Positions 1 to 8,046 of a stretch of 64,000 bases of DNA are shown in pieces. Source of the stretch: Dyella terrae. Lineage in GTDB: Bacteria > Pseudomonadota > Gammaproteobacteria > Xanthomonadales > Rhodanobacteraceae. Position 1 is the stretch's first letter; every line of letters begins with the position of its first letter. The stretch spans positions 4,650,001 through 4,714,000 of the forward strand of contig NZ_CP089414.1 in NCBI RefSeq assembly GCF_022394535.1. Direction: 5' to 3'. A program made the position numbers and the translations under genes. The notes beneath the pieces are model-generated. The model had not been told where the DNA came from, did not search any database, and was given only the letters and a program-made list of their open reading frames with translations.

Positions 1-102
1 GATCTTGGCGCCGGGGAAGAAGCTCAGCGAGATGTCCTTGATGATGTGGCGCTTCGGGGGAACGATCTTGCTGACCCCGTTCATGGTGTAGATGTACTGC
101 AT
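1..102 (-). CDS. ettA: EttA, energy-dependent translational throttle ABC-F ATPase (N-terminal 34 codons only)
   Basis: The reverse strand from an ATG at 102-100 reads MQYIYTMNGVSKIVPPKR and continues with KDISLSFFPGAKI. This is the characteristic EttA N-terminus, ahead of the first Walker A. EttA is a cytoplasmic ABC-F protein with two ATPase domains that binds the ribosomal E site and gates early elongation according to ATP/ADP ratio. Only the first 34 residues are in the window; the gene runs off the left edge. A GGAGG ribosome-binding site lies just upstream of the ATG. A perfect minus-strand TATAAT sits at 180-175. The family call is firm even from this fragment; function beyond it cannot be checked here. 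Confidence 0.9.
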   Translation of the reverse strand, partial: MQYIYTMNGVSKIVPPKRHIIKDISLSFFPGAKI

Positions 103-174
103 GGAACCTCCGGCGGCGTGCAGAGCGCCAGCTGAAGGGCAGGCGGTGCGATTCAGAGTGGGTGTAAACCACTC

Positions 175-180
175 ATTATA
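175..180 (-). promoter_or_regulatory. Candidate -10 box of the ettA promoter
   Basis: The minus strand reads TATAAT at 180-175, about 75 bases before the ettA start. A canonical -35 is not visible. The expected -35 position (about 197-203) lies inside the end of the MITE-like element that starts at 190, so the insertion may have replaced or supplied that part of the promoter. Confidence 0.45.
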
Positions 181-189
181 GCGGCCTTA

Positions 190-499
190 GAGCCTGTTCA
201 CGATCTCCGCGTAGCCCGCGTTGCTCTTGAGTGGCCCCCCAGGCGGGAGTGCGTGGCGCCGGGCCTGCCTGGTGGCAGGTCAAGCCGCGCGCTCCCGCCT
301 GGGGGCCACTCAAGAGCAACCCTTCCTCGCTCCTCAGAGCGGCGCCATCCATGGCGCCTCCCCGCGTGCGGGCCGGGTCTGTTTGCCCACAGGCCGGCGT
401 CATCACTCGGTCGTGTACGGACGTACACTCCTTCGTTCTTCCTTGTCCTGCGCGCAAACAGCTCCCGGCGCGGGCCACGCGGAGATCGTGAACAGGCTC
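190..499. mobile_element. MITE-like element, 310 bp, with perfect 22-bp terminal inverted repeats and a TTA target duplication
   Basis: Positions 190-211 (starting GAGCCTGTTCACGATCTC) are the exact reverse complement of 478-499. The match extends to about 31 bp with one mismatch. Both ends are flanked by TTA (187-189 and 500-502), as expected for a 3-bp target-site duplication. A second nested inverted repeat (221-249 with 291-319, 29 bp with one indel) would fold into a long hairpin. No transposase is encoded, and small open frames here are not gene-like. The GAGCCTG-type end and TNA-type duplication resemble non-autonomous relatives of IS5-group (IS1031-like) elements; that family assignment is inference. 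Confidence 0.75.
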
Positions 500-622
500 T
501 TAGGGTCGCTCCGGTGACGTGTGCCCCGGTACGGCGGCCGATCTGCCCGCCTTTCGCCACCCCGTGCCCGGGGAACCGCAGCCGCTACCGGCAGGCTGGT
601 GTTTTCCCGGGAGAAAGCCCTC

Positions 623-1489
623 ATGGCAAGGAGCACCGCGCTGGCGCCGCAGGGCTGGCTGCAGGTGGCAGCCACGCTGGATGAAGCGGCGGCGGTATGG
701 GCCGCAGGCCACGGCCGCTGGGCGGTAGCCGCGCACGAATTGGTCTGCTTTGGCGTGAAACAGGCGCGCGCCTGCCTGTTTGGTGGGTGCCTGCTGGCGC
801 TGCTGCTGGCCACCTGGGCTTGGTACCCCACGGGCGCATGGCTGGCCCGTTACGACTTTCTGGTGTTGGCGGCGTTGGCCTTGCAGGTGGTACTGGTGGC
901 GTCAGGCCTGGAAACGCGCGATGAGGCCAAGGTCATCCTGTGTTTCCACGCGGTCGGCACGGCGATGGAAGTGTTCAAGACAGCGATGGGCTCGTGGGTC
1001 TACCCCGAGGCTTCGCTATTACGCATCGGTGGCGTGCCGCTGTTTACCGGTTTTATGTATGGCGCGATAGGCAGCTACATCGCGCGGGCCTGGCGGTTGT
1101 TCGCGTTCCGCTTTGTCCGGCATCCGCCGTTCATTGCCACGGTATGGCTCGCGGTGGCGATCTACGTGAACTTCTTCACGCATCACTTTCTGGCCGATCT
1201 ACGTTGGCTCTTGTTCGCTGCGCTGGTGGTGTTGTTCGGGCGAACGTGGATCCTGTTTCGCATTCGGCACGCGTATCGGCGCATGCCGCTGCTGTTGGGA
1301 TTCGTGCTGGTGGCCTCGTTTATCTGGATAGCGGAGAACCTCGGCACGTTCGCGGCGGCATGGCGCTACCCGACGCAACGTCACGGCTGGGAGTGGGTGC
1401 CACTCGGCAAACTGGGCGCGTGGTTGCTGCTGATGGTGATCAGTTACGTGCTGGTGTCCGCCGTGGCGCGTCGGCGGCGCCGTCCTTAG
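623..1489 (+). CDS. DUF817 family integral membrane protein
   Basis: Predicted product of 288 aa. It is highly hydrophobic with about seven to eight membrane segments. A soluble N-terminal stretch of about 50 residues precedes the first helix (FGGCLLALLLATWAW). The central GTAMEVFKTAMGSWVYPE block is the conserved signature of DUF817, whose function is unknown. I chose the ATG at 623 because it has a GGAGA-type ribosome-binding site and the upstream in-frame extension is poor. The 3' end overlaps the convergent TetR gene by 4 bp. No nearby gene suggests a substrate. Family membership is confident; function is not assigned. Confidence 0.85.
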   Translation: MARSTALAPQGWLQVAATLDEAAAVWAAGHGRWAVAAHELVCFGVKQARACLFGGCLLALLLATWAWYPTGAWLARYDFLVLAALALQVVLVASGLETRDEAKVILCFHAVGTAMEVFKTAMGSWVYPEASLLRIGGVPLFTGFMYGAIGSYIARAWRLFAFRFVRHPPFIATVWLAVAIYVNFFTHHFLADLRWLLFAALVVLFGRTWILFRIRHAYRRMPLLLGFVLVASFIWIAENLGTFAAAWRYPTQRHGWEWVPLGKLGAWLLLMVISYVLVSAVARRRRRP

Positions 1490-2079
1490 GGCTTGGCTGT
1501 GTCGAACAAGGCGCTGACTGTGCGCGTATGCAGCGACGCGGCATCGAAGCCGTCCGGCAGCATGCCGGCGATCTCCAGCATCACCGCGCCGTGCAGCGCG
1601 GCCCAGATCTGGTGACCAAGGATGGCCGGATCGGCTGCGACGGTGCCTTCGGCGATCATCACTTCCACGTGGGCCGAAATGGTGCGCCACATGCGTTCGT
1701 GGGCTTGGCGATACGCGGGATCGTCCCGCTGGGTTTCCGGGTACTCGAACATCAGCCGGTACGTGGCCGTGTTCTCGCGGGCGAAAGCGATATAGGCATC
1801 GCGCACGGCGCGGCTGCGCGTGCGGCCATCGCCGGGCGAATCGAGCGCGCGTTCCAGCGCTTCGGAAAAGCGGTTCAGGCCGCGCGCTCGCACGGCCGTA
1901 ATGATGTCTTCCTTGTTGTCGAAGTAGCGGTAGGGCGTCATGGTGCCCACGCCCAACTCACCGGCTAGGCGCCGCATGGTGACGGCGCCGGGGCCTTCTT
2001 CCACGTACAGCCTTGCTGCCGCCTCGCACAGACGTTCACGGAAGGATTCGGTTTCCTGTTCGCTCAGTGCGCGGGGCAC
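1486..2079 (-). CDS. TetR/AcrR family transcriptional regulator
   Basis: 197 aa. Residues about 10-60 form the TetR N-terminal helix-turn-helix (VTMRRLAGELGVGTMTPYRYF followed by KEDI). The rest is the all-helical ligand-binding and dimerisation region, resembling the WHG-type C-terminal domain. Translation starts at a GTG (2079-2077), one base after the stop codon of the upstream hydrolase gene, with a GAAGGA ribosome-binding site inside that gene. The two genes therefore form a tightly coupled minus-strand operon. By analogy with other TetR operons it probably represses its own operon and may sense a substrate or product of the hydrolase. A palindrome near the operon promoter (3214-3231) is a candidate operator. 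Confidence 0.88.
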   Translation of the reverse strand: MPRALSEQETESFRERLCEAAARLYVEEGPGAVTMRRLAGELGVGTMTPYRYFDNKEDIITAVRARGLNRFSEALERALDSPGDGRTRSRAVRDAYIAFARENTATYRLMFEYPETQRDDPAYRQAHERMWRTISAHVEVMIAEGTVAADPAILGHQIWAALHGAVMLEIAGMLPDGFDAASLHTRTVSALFDTAKP

Positions 2080-2080
2080 G

Positions 2081-3181
2081 TCAGTGGTCCTTCACGTCCA
2101 GCGTCTTGCGGAAGAAGGTCAGCGCATCGTCGTTGATCTGCTTGTGCACCTTGACGCGGTCCACGCCCGGCGGGTCGATGCACAGCTCGTTGATCTCCTT
2201 GGTCAGCACCGGTGCGCACGGGGTAAGAAACACCCAGTGATCGGCCTTCGGCACTTCCTTCACACCGGCCAGCGTGTGGATCAACGGCTGGATATGGCGC
2301 GCGTTGGCTTCTGGTCGCAGCACGTGATCATTCTGGCCGTAGTACAGGTAGATCGGCGCGCTGACCGTGTCGAAGCTGTGCGTATCGAAGATCAGGCTAA
2401 GCGGCGCCATCGCAAAGGCGGCCTTCACGCGCGGATCGGCGGTATCGCCGTAGCGATTCAACTGGCTTTGCCTCTGCTGCATCAGCTGGCGCAGGGTCAG
2501 GCCGGACTTCGTCGCCTCGGTCTGGAACTCGGCCAGTTTGCCGCAGACGTTGTCGTCTTTCGGGTAGCGGTCGCAGAAGTCCACGAAGCGGGTGAAGTCA
2601 GGTTTGGCACCGACAACCATCAGGCTGGTGTAACCGCCGGCGGAGAAACCCGCCACACCGATGCGCGCCGGATCGATCAGGGGTTTCCAGCGTGGATCGG
2701 CCAGCAGGGTCGAGATGGTCGACTTCACTTGTACCGGTCGGCCAGCCAGCACTTCGATATGGCCGACGCCGCTGGTGTCTTCGAAGTCATCCTTTGGATG
2801 GTTGAGCGTGGCCACGATAAAGCCGTGGCTGGCCAGGAAGGTCGCCAGATCATGGTGACCCAGGCGCGAACCGCCGTTGCCATGCGAAATCACTACCAGC
2901 GGTTTGGCACCCGGAATGGCAGGCGCATCCGGGATGGCGGCGACGTTGTACGGACCCATGGCCGTGGGGCCATGCATGGGCTGTGCTGACGGGTAGAACA
3001 CGTACCCATCGGTGGGTTTACCACTGACCGGGTCATTGATCTGGATAGGGGCGATGCCCACACCCGTGACACTGGAGGCCAGGGCGGCCAGTGGCAGAAA
3101 CAGGGTGAGGATCAGGGCAAACCGATAGAGCGCGAACAAGGACAACGGGCGCGCCTTGGCGCGCGGCGGCATGGTGGGCAT
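2081..3181 (-). CDS. Secreted alpha/beta hydrolase (dienelactone-hydrolase/PAF-acetylhydrolase-like)
   Basis: 366 aa from the ATG at 3181; a second ATG lies three codons on (3172). Residues about 15-38 form a Sec-type signal peptide (LFALYRFALILTLFLPLAALA), so the enzyme should be periplasmic or secreted. The fold shows HGNGGS (oxyanion loop) and the nucleophile elbow GFSAGG. A late YYGQNDHVLRPE segment supplies the acid, and ADHWVFL supplies the histidine. Cys residues in the CDRYPKDDNVCGKL segment may form a disulfide. It is the first gene of an operon with the TetR gene. Substrate is unknown; ester hydrolysis is inferred from fold. The reading frame stays open upstream through the complement of glyA, which is antisense chance. 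Confidence 0.83.
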   Translation of the reverse strand: MPTMPPRAKARPLSLFALYRFALILTLFLPLAALASSVTGVGIAPIQINDPVSGKPTDGYVFYPSAQPMHGPTAMGPYNVAAIPDAPAIPGAKPLVVISHGNGGSRLGHHDLATFLASHGFIVATLNHPKDDFEDTSGVGHIEVLAGRPVQVKSTISTLLADPRWKPLIDPARIGVAGFSAGGYTSLMVVGAKPDFTRFVDFCDRYPKDDNVCGKLAEFQTEATKSGLTLRQLMQQRQSQLNRYGDTADPRVKAAFAMAPLSLIFDTHSFDTVSAPIYLYYGQNDHVLRPEANARHIQPLIHTLAGVKEVPKADHWVFLTPCAPVLTKEINELCIDPPGVDRVKVHKQINDDALTFFRKTLDVKDH

Positions 3182-3213
3182 GGCGAAAGTCCGGTGGCTT
3201 AGGTTGCGTGCAA

Positions 3214-3231
3214 CGTACGGTACATTGTACG
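3214..3231. promoter_or_regulatory. Palindrome over the hydrolase-TetR promoter, candidate TetR operator
   Basis: CGTACGGTACATTGTACG contains CGTAC...GTACG outer arms and an inner GTAC-ATT-GTAC repeat. On the minus strand the inner part includes TACAAT, a plausible -10 for the hydrolase operon, about 40-50 bases before its start. A palindrome over the -10 of a TetR-containing operon is the usual autorepression layout. Binding is inference. Confidence 0.4.
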
Positions 3232-3280
3232 AAATGGCGCCGCAAGTACGCCCGAGGTGGCCGCAATAGCACATGACGGC

Positions 3281-3286
3281 TACAAT
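3281..3286 (+). promoter_or_regulatory. Candidate -10 box of the glyA promoter
   Basis: TACAAT lies 39 bases before the glyA start codon, giving a leader of roughly 30 bases with an AACGAGGTCAGG ribosome-binding region. No good -35 is visible at 16-18 bases, so this is a weak call based on the -10 only. Confidence 0.3.
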
Positions 3287-3325
3287 TTCGCGTTCTAACC
3301 CTGCAACCACCCCAACGAGGTCAGG

Positions 3326-4579
3326 ATGTTCCCGAAGCACGAGACGATCGCCGGTTACGACAATGAACTGGCACAGGCTATGGCCGACGAAGCCCGCCGT
3401 CAGGAGGATCACGTCGAGCTGATCGCTTCGGAGAACTACGCCAGCCCCCGCGTGATGGAAGCCCAGGGCAGCGTGCTCACCAACAAGTACGCCGAAGGTT
3501 ATCCGGGCAAGCGCTATTACGGCGGCTGCGAGTTTGTGGACGTGGCCGAGAAGCTTGCCATCGATCGCCTCAAGCAGCTGTTCGGCGCTACCTATGCCAA
3601 CGTGCAGCCGCATTCGGGTTCGCAGGCTAACCAGGCCGTGTACCTGGCGCTGCTCAACCCGGGCGACACCATCCTCGGCATGAGTCTGGCCCACGGCGGC
3701 CACCTCACCCACGGCGCCAAGGTCAATGTGTCCGGCAAGCTGTTCAACGCCGTGCAGTACGGCGTGAACGAGCAGGGCCTGGTGGACTACGACGAAGTCG
3801 AGCGTCTCGCCGTCGAGCACAAGCCGAAGATGATCGTCGCCGGCTTCAGCGCCTACTCGCAGGTGATGGACTGGGCGCGTTTCCGCGCTATCGCTGACAA
3901 GATCGGCGCTTACCTGTTCGTGGATATGGCGCACGTCGCCGGCCTGATCGCCGCAGGCGTGTACCCGAACCCGGTGCCGCACGCGCACGTTGTCACCTCC
4001 ACCACGCACAAGACCCTGCGCGGCCCGCGAGGTGGTTTCATCGTGGCAAAGGACGCCGGCGAAGAGATCGAGAAGAAGCTGCAGTCCATCGTGTTCCCCG
4101 GTATCCAGGGTGGACCGCTGATGCACGTCATCGCCGCCAAGGCAGTGGCCTTCAAGGAAGCGCTGGAGCCGGAGTTCAAGACCTACCAGGCACAGGTGGT
4201 CAAGAACGCCAAGGCCATGGCCAAGACCTTCATCGAGCGCGGCTACAAGATCGTCTCCGGTGGCACCGAAAACCATTTGATGCTGGTCGACCTGATCGGT
4301 CGCGACGTGACCGGCAAGGAAGCGGAAGAGGCGCTGGGCAAGGCGCACATCACCGTCAACAAGAACGCCGTGCCGAACGACCCCCGCAAGCCCTTCGTTA
4401 CCTCGGGTCTGCGCGTGGGTACGCCAGCCGTCACCACCCGCGGCTACAAGGAAGCGGATGTGGTCGAACTGACCGGTTGGATCTGCGACGTGCTGGATGC
4501 GCCGAACGATGACGCTGTCATCGCCAAGGTGCGCGAGAAGGTCACGGCGCAGTGCCATACGTTCCCGGTGTACGGCTGA
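3326..4579 (+). CDS. glyA: Serine hydroxymethyltransferase
   Basis: 417 aa, the normal bacterial length. This PLP enzyme interconverts serine and glycine and charges tetrahydrofolate with a one-carbon unit in the cytosol. The PLP lysine is visible in [14 protein letters not shown] (K229). Other family blocks are [31 protein letters not shown] near the N-terminus, and GTPAVTTRG near the C-terminus. Its order next to nrdR is common in Gammaproteobacteria: glyA feeds one-carbon units to nucleotide synthesis, and NrdR controls ribonucleotide reductase. Nothing unusual in length or motifs. Confidence 0.98.
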   Translation: MFPKHETIAGYDNELAQAMADEARRQEDHVELIASENYASPRVMEAQGSVLTNKYAEGYPGKRYYGGCEFVDVAEKLAIDRLKQLFGATYANVQPHSGSQANQAVYLALLNPGDTILGMSLAHGGHLTHGAKVNVSGKLFNAVQYGVNEQGLVDYDEVERLAVEHKPKMIVAGFSAYSQVMDWARFRAIADKIGAYLFVDMAHVAGLIAAGVYPNPVPHAHVVTSTTHKTLRGPRGGFIVAKDAGEEIEKKLQSIVFPGIQGGPLMHVIAAKAVAFKEALEPEFKTYQAQVVKNAKAMAKTFIERGYKIVSGGTENHLMLVDLIGRDVTGKEAEEALGKAHITVNKNAVPNDPRKPFVTSGLRVGTPAVTTRGYKEADVVELTGWICDVLDAPNDDAVIAKVREKVTAQCHTFPVYG

Positions 4580-4602
4580 GGCCGGGAAACAAGCGAAGGG
4601 GT

Positions 4603-4645
4603 TGAGAAGTGAATAAAGGCGTTTTTTCCGTACTCTCACTTCTCA
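4603..4645. terminator. Inverted repeat between glyA and nrdR, possible terminator or attenuator
   Basis: TGAGAAGTGA (4603-4612) and TCACTTCTCA (4636-4645) are perfect 10-bp complements separated by 23 bases that contain a T6 run. There is no T-run after the stem, so it is not a classical rho-independent terminator. It sits 24 bases after the glyA stop and 18 before the nrdR start. It could stabilise the glyA transcript end or limit read-through. Confidence 0.4.
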
Positions 4646-4662
4646 TGCCGCGTCGCTAGGCC

Positions 4663-5181
4663 ATGCATTGCCCTTTCTGCCAGCACGAAGACACCCGCGT
4701 GATCGACTCACGCCTGACCGAGGACGGCGCCACCGTGCGCCGTCGTCGTGAGTGTCCGAAATGCAATGAGCGCTTCAATACCTTCGAAACCGCTGAACTC
4801 AAGCTGCCGACCATCGTAAAGAGTGGTGAGCGGCGCGAGTCGTTCGATGAGCACAAGCTGCGTGTGAGCTTTGAGCGTGCGTTGCAGAAGCGGCCCGTAC
4901 CGACGCATTCCGTGGACTCCGCTGTGCGCGAGATCATCAATGACCTGCGCCGTTGCGGTGAGCGCGAGGTGCCATCGCGGCAGCTCGGTGAGTTGGTGAT
5001 GCGCGAGCTGAAGAAGCTCGATCAGGTGGCGTATGTGCGCTTCGCTTCTGTGTATCGGAAGTTTGAGGATGTGCAGGCGTTTCGCGAGGAGATTGAGAAG
5101 CTGGAGCGCGATTTGCCTGAGTTGGAGGCGCTGCAGTTGTCGTTGTTGGGGGAGAGTGTGGCGCGGCGCAAGAAGTCCTGA
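4663..5181 (+). CDS. nrdR: NrdR, ribonucleotide reductase regulator
   Basis: 172 aa. The N-terminal zinc ribbon is visible as CPFC (residues 3-6) and CPKC around residue 31-34. It is followed by an ATP-cone domain (about 49-139, starting [18 protein letters not shown]). NrdR senses dATP/ATP through the cone and represses ribonucleotide reductase operons by binding NrdR boxes in their promoters. The C-terminal tail beyond the cone is slightly long, as often seen in Xanthomonadales. It lies downstream of glyA in the same orientation and is followed by a terminator at 5226. Confidence 0.97.
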   Translation: MHCPFCQHEDTRVIDSRLTEDGATVRRRRECPKCNERFNTFETAELKLPTIVKSGERRESFDEHKLRVSFERALQKRPVPTHSVDSAVREIINDLRRCGEREVPSRQLGELVMRELKKLDQVAYVRFASVYRKFEDVQAFREEIEKLERDLPELEALQLSLLGESVARRKKS

Positions 5182-5225
5182 GTTCGCGTTTTTTTCTCTC
5201 GCCCTTTTGGGGGGCAGTTTTGCGA

Positions 5226-5252
5226 AGCCGTTCCGGTAGGGGCGGCTTTTTT
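5226..5252 (+). terminator. Rho-independent terminator downstream of nrdR
   Basis: AGCCGTTCC (5226-5234) pairs with GGGGCGGCT (5239-5247), allowing two G-U pairs, around a GGTA loop. The stem is followed directly by a T-run to 5252. It lies 44 bases after the nrdR stop. Confidence 0.75.
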
Positions 5253-5300
5253 GTTGGTGGGTGGCAGGGGGGGGGGATGATCGCGGCGCTTGGCTCTTTC

Positions 5301-5862
5301 TTCTCCCTCTCCCCTGCGGGGAGAGGGTTGGGGTGAGGGGTGGGTGCTCGCCGCATTGCTCCAACTGAGCCGTCATCTCGGCGCCCCCCACGAAAAGGGG
5401 GCAAGGGCCGGGGTCTAGTTTCTGTATCGCTTGGTTGTCGCGTTGCGGCGACCTGGCTCGCCTGCGGCGGGCTTCCGAACTGCTACCGCAGTCCGGGTCA
5501 CTTTCTCTTGCTTGCCCAAGAGAAAGCAACCGAAGAGAAGGGCACCCCCACTTGGCGCTGGCCGGTGAAGCCGGCCAGTTCGTGAGGGGCGGCCGGGCTT
5601 TTCGACAGGGCTTCCTGCCCTGGCGAAAAGGAATCGGCATCCATGCCGATCCCCCCTTCGGGCCTTCTCGTCCACCCCTCACCGCCGCACAGGGGGCCCG
5701 AAGGTCAAAAGCGGGAGACGGACGGCTCGTGCAGCGGAGCTGCACATCGCATCGCGGCAGGTCGCGTTGCTTCTGCTCTAGGGCGCAAAGTCAAAGAGGA
5801 CGGACGATGCCCTTTCGTAGCGAGTTCTCCACCCCAACCCTCTCCCCGGAGGGGAGAGGGAG
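5301..5862. repeat. Composite hairpin-rich dispersed repeat, copy 1 (single arm, both termini)
   Basis: The 860-bp gap between nrdR and ribD is filled by a non-coding repeat found four more times in the window. It begins with a CTCCCTCTCCCC...GGGGAGAGGG palindrome and ends with the inverted counterpart at about 5830-5862. Between them are hairpins: CTTTCTCTTG with CAAGAGAAAG around 5510, a GCTGGCCGG/CCGGCCAG stem around 5560, a CTTTTCG/CGAAAAG stem around 5600-5630, GATCGGCAT/ATGCCGATC types at about 5633-5652, and GTGCAGC-type stems near 5730. Open frames within it are shared between copies because the DNA is repeated. I see no credible gene. The rest of the gap (5863-6041) holds nothing I can identify. 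Confidence 0.8.
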
Positions 5863-6041
5863 TAGTGCTGTAGGGCTGCCCAATTCTCGGACACTCACTT
5901 CGGGGACCACACCGGCAAAGCGCGAAACACAGAAGGCATGCCCCATACCCATCCCCAAGTGCTGCGAACGCGAAACGCCAACATCCACTGCGACCCTCAT
6001 CCCCTAAACTGCCACCACCCATCGCCCCAAAGCGCCCAGCA

Positions 6042-7142
6042 ATGTCCCCAACATTCACTGCCACCGACCACGCCCACATGGCCCATGCCCTGCGCCTGGC
6101 CGAGCGTGGCCTCTACACCACGCATCCCAATCCTCGCGTTGGCTGCGTAATCGCCCACGGCGAGCAGGTCGTTGGCACGGGGTATCACCAGCGGGCGGGT
6201 GAGCCGCATGCCGAGGTCTATGCACTGCGCGAAGCGGGTGAGCAGGCACGTGGGGCGACGGCCTATGTGACGTTGGAACCTTGCGCGCATCACGGCCGCA
6301 CGCCGCCGTGCGCGGATGCACTCATTGCGGCGGGTGTGGCGCGTGTAGTGATTGCTGCGGAGGATCCGTTTCCGCAGGTCGCAGGTCGAGGCATCGGCAA
6401 GCTGCGCGATGCGGGTATCGCGGTGGAAACTGGGCTGATGCGCGATGCAGCGCGTGAACTCAATATCGGCTTTTTCAGCCGTATCGAGCGTGGGCGCCCC
6501 TGGGTACGCGTAAAGCTGGCGATGAGTCTGGATGGACGCACCGCGCTCGCCAATGGCGAGTCGAAGTGGATCACTGGCGAAGCGGCACGTGCGGACGTGC
6601 AGCGCTGGCGCGCGCGTGCCTCGGCGATCTTTACGGCGTCGGGTACGGTGCTGGCGGACAATCCGCGCCTTACTGTGCGCTTGCCCGAGGGCGAGGCATT
6701 TACGCCGCCGTGGCGCGTGGTGCTCGACAATCGCCTGCGTACGCCGTCGGACAGCCATGTGCTTGATGGCACGATGCCAACGCTGGTGCTGCACAACGAA
6801 CAATACGCACCGGTGGACCCGCGCTTTCAGGCGGTGGAGTTGGCCGTGGTGGCGGAGAAGGGCGGTGCCATGGATCTGCACGCAGTGATGGATGAACTCG
6901 CGCGGCGGCATATCAGCGAAGTGCACGTGGAGGCAGGTCCTAATCTGTGCGGTTCCCTGTTCGCGGCAGGGTTGGTGGATGAATTGCTGCTCTACATCGC
7001 CCCGGTCCTGCTTGGCGACAACGCGCAACCCTTGCTCGGCCTGCCATCGCTGACGGACATGGCCTCGCGCTGGAAGTTGCGCACCATCGACCGTCGGGTG
7101 CTGGGCGACGACCTGCGATTGCAGCTTCGCCCCATCGCCTGA
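6042..7142 (+). CDS. ribD: RibD, bifunctional diaminohydroxyphosphoribosylaminopyrimidine deaminase / reductase
   Basis: 366 aa. The N-terminal deaminase (about 1-145) shows the zinc motif HAEVYAL and PCAHHGRTPPC. The C-terminal reductase domain (about 150-366) includes RPWVRVKLAMSLDGRTALANG and VHVEAGPNLCGSLF. It performs the second and third steps of riboflavin synthesis in the cytosol. The ATG at 6042 leaves a typical short N-terminal leader; the ATG at 6078 (MAHALRLAERG) is an alternative. It is separated from the riboswitch-controlled rib genes by about 4 kb of unrelated genes and has no riboswitch of its own. No terminator is obvious before the next gene, 28 bases away. Confidence 0.96.
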   Translation: MSPTFTATDHAHMAHALRLAERGLYTTHPNPRVGCVIAHGEQVVGTGYHQRAGEPHAEVYALREAGEQARGATAYVTLEPCAHHGRTPPCADALIAAGVARVVIAAEDPFPQVAGRGIGKLRDAGIAVETGLMRDAARELNIGFFSRIERGRPWVRVKLAMSLDGRTALANGESKWITGEAARADVQRWRARASAIFTASGTVLADNPRLTVRLPEGEAFTPPWRVVLDNRLRTPSDSHVLDGTMPTLVLHNEQYAPVDPRFQAVELAVVAEKGGAMDLHAVMDELARRHISEVHVEAGPNLCGSLFAAGLVDELLLYIAPVLLGDNAQPLLGLPSLTDMASRWKLRTIDRRVLGDDLRLQLRPIA

Positions 7143-7170
7143 AGGCATTTCCCAACGTCTGGCAGCCTGG

Positions 7171-8046
7171 ATGCAAACCATGACTCCGTCCCATCCGCCG
7201 CTTCACGTCCTGAGTGACGCTGAGCGCTCGTTCTTTCGCGAACAGGGTTACCTGGTACGCAAGCTCCTCGACGGCGCGACTGTCGCCCGTTATGTCGCTG
7301 CCGTGGATGAGGCGCGGCGCGAAAGTGGCCAGTCACAGCGTATGAGCAATCTGCAGTTTCTGCAGCCGGGCAAGGCGATTCACGGCATCCAGGACATCGT
7401 TTGCGACGAGGGTGTCCTCGCCGTATGTCGTGACTTGTTGGGCGAGGGCATCATCGTGGACGGCGCATCGCTGTTCTATGCCGATGCGGGTGTCGACTAT
7501 CGGCAGGGCTGGCATCGCGATGTGCTGCAGGTGCCGGACGATCAGGTCGACCTGAGCTGGTTCAGCGATGACTACCACTACAACTACGTGCAGATGAACA
7601 TGCCGCTCACCACGGATGGCTGCCTGTGGATCGTGCCGGGCAGCCATCGTCGGCAGCTCAATGCGCAGGAGCGGGCGATCTTCGGCAACACCGAAAAGAT
7701 GGCGCCTGTCGATGCGCCGGAGTTATCCGCCGGTCAGCAGATCCTGCTGCAGCCCGGCGAAGCGGTGTTCTATAACAACTACGCCGTGCATCGCGGCTGG
7801 GGTGGAGTCCTGAAGGATCGCCGTATCACGATCCATTTGGGCTTCCACTCGACGCAGCACGCACCCACGCTGCATTTCGGTGTGCTCGACCATACCGAGT
7901 ACAGTCTCGACTACCTCTCGTCGCTACAGCCTTGCGTGCGCGAGGCTCTGCGAGCACATCTGGTCGAACGCGCACGCCACCCTGAAGTGAATGTGTTCCA
8001 CGCCTATCACCAGCAGTTCCTGAAGCAGGAGTTCAAGACCACATGA
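7171..8046 (+). CDS. Phytanoyl-CoA dioxygenase (PhyH) family Fe(II)/2-oxoglutarate oxygenase
   Basis: 291 aa. The 2-His-1-Asp iron site is seen as GWHRDV (about residue 111-116) and the distal His in NYAVHRGWGG. An arginine for 2-oxoglutarate follows (RRITIHLGF). PhyH-family enzymes hydroxylate diverse small molecules; substrate cannot be named here. The start may be the ATG at 7171 or 7180. Its stop overlaps the start of the Gfo/Idh/MocA gene (ATGA at 8043-8046), so the two are translationally coupled and likely act on one catabolic or biosynthetic substrate. It lies just after ribD in the same orientation, so it may be partly co-transcribed. Confidence 0.85.
   Translation: MQTMTPSHPPLHVLSDAERSFFREQGYLVRKLLDGATVARYVAAVDEARRESGQSQRMSNLQFLQPGKAIHGIQDIVCDEGVLAVCRDLLGEGIIVDGASLFYADAGVDYRQGWHRDVLQVPDDQVDLSWFSDDYHYNYVQMNMPLTTDGCLWIVPGSHRRQLNAQERAIFGNTEKMAPVDAPELSAGQQILLQPGEAVFYNNYAVHRGWGGVLKDRRITIHLGFHSTQHAPTLHFGVLDHTEYSLDYLSSLQPCVREALRAHLVERARHPEVNVFHAYHQQFLKQEFKTT

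Noticed and set aside
403..831. Open frames of 100-140 codons inside and around the MITE-like element
   Set aside because: They overlap the terminal and internal inverted repeats, have no ribosome-binding site and no recognisable family; they follow from high GC.
3182..4639. Minus-strand open frame continuing the hydrolase upstream through glyA
   Set aside because: It is the exact complement of a certain gene (glyA), and the hydrolase has a proper start with a signal peptide at 3181.
4603..4645. Inverted repeat as a firm rho-independent terminator of glyA
   Set aside because: The T-run lies in the loop, not after the stem; kept only as a possible attenuator.
5415..5675. Small proteins in the composite repeats with shared wording such as MPIPLRAFSPPARR
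   Set aside because: The same frames recur in several copies because the DNA is repeated. They have no consistent start, length or ribosome-binding site.
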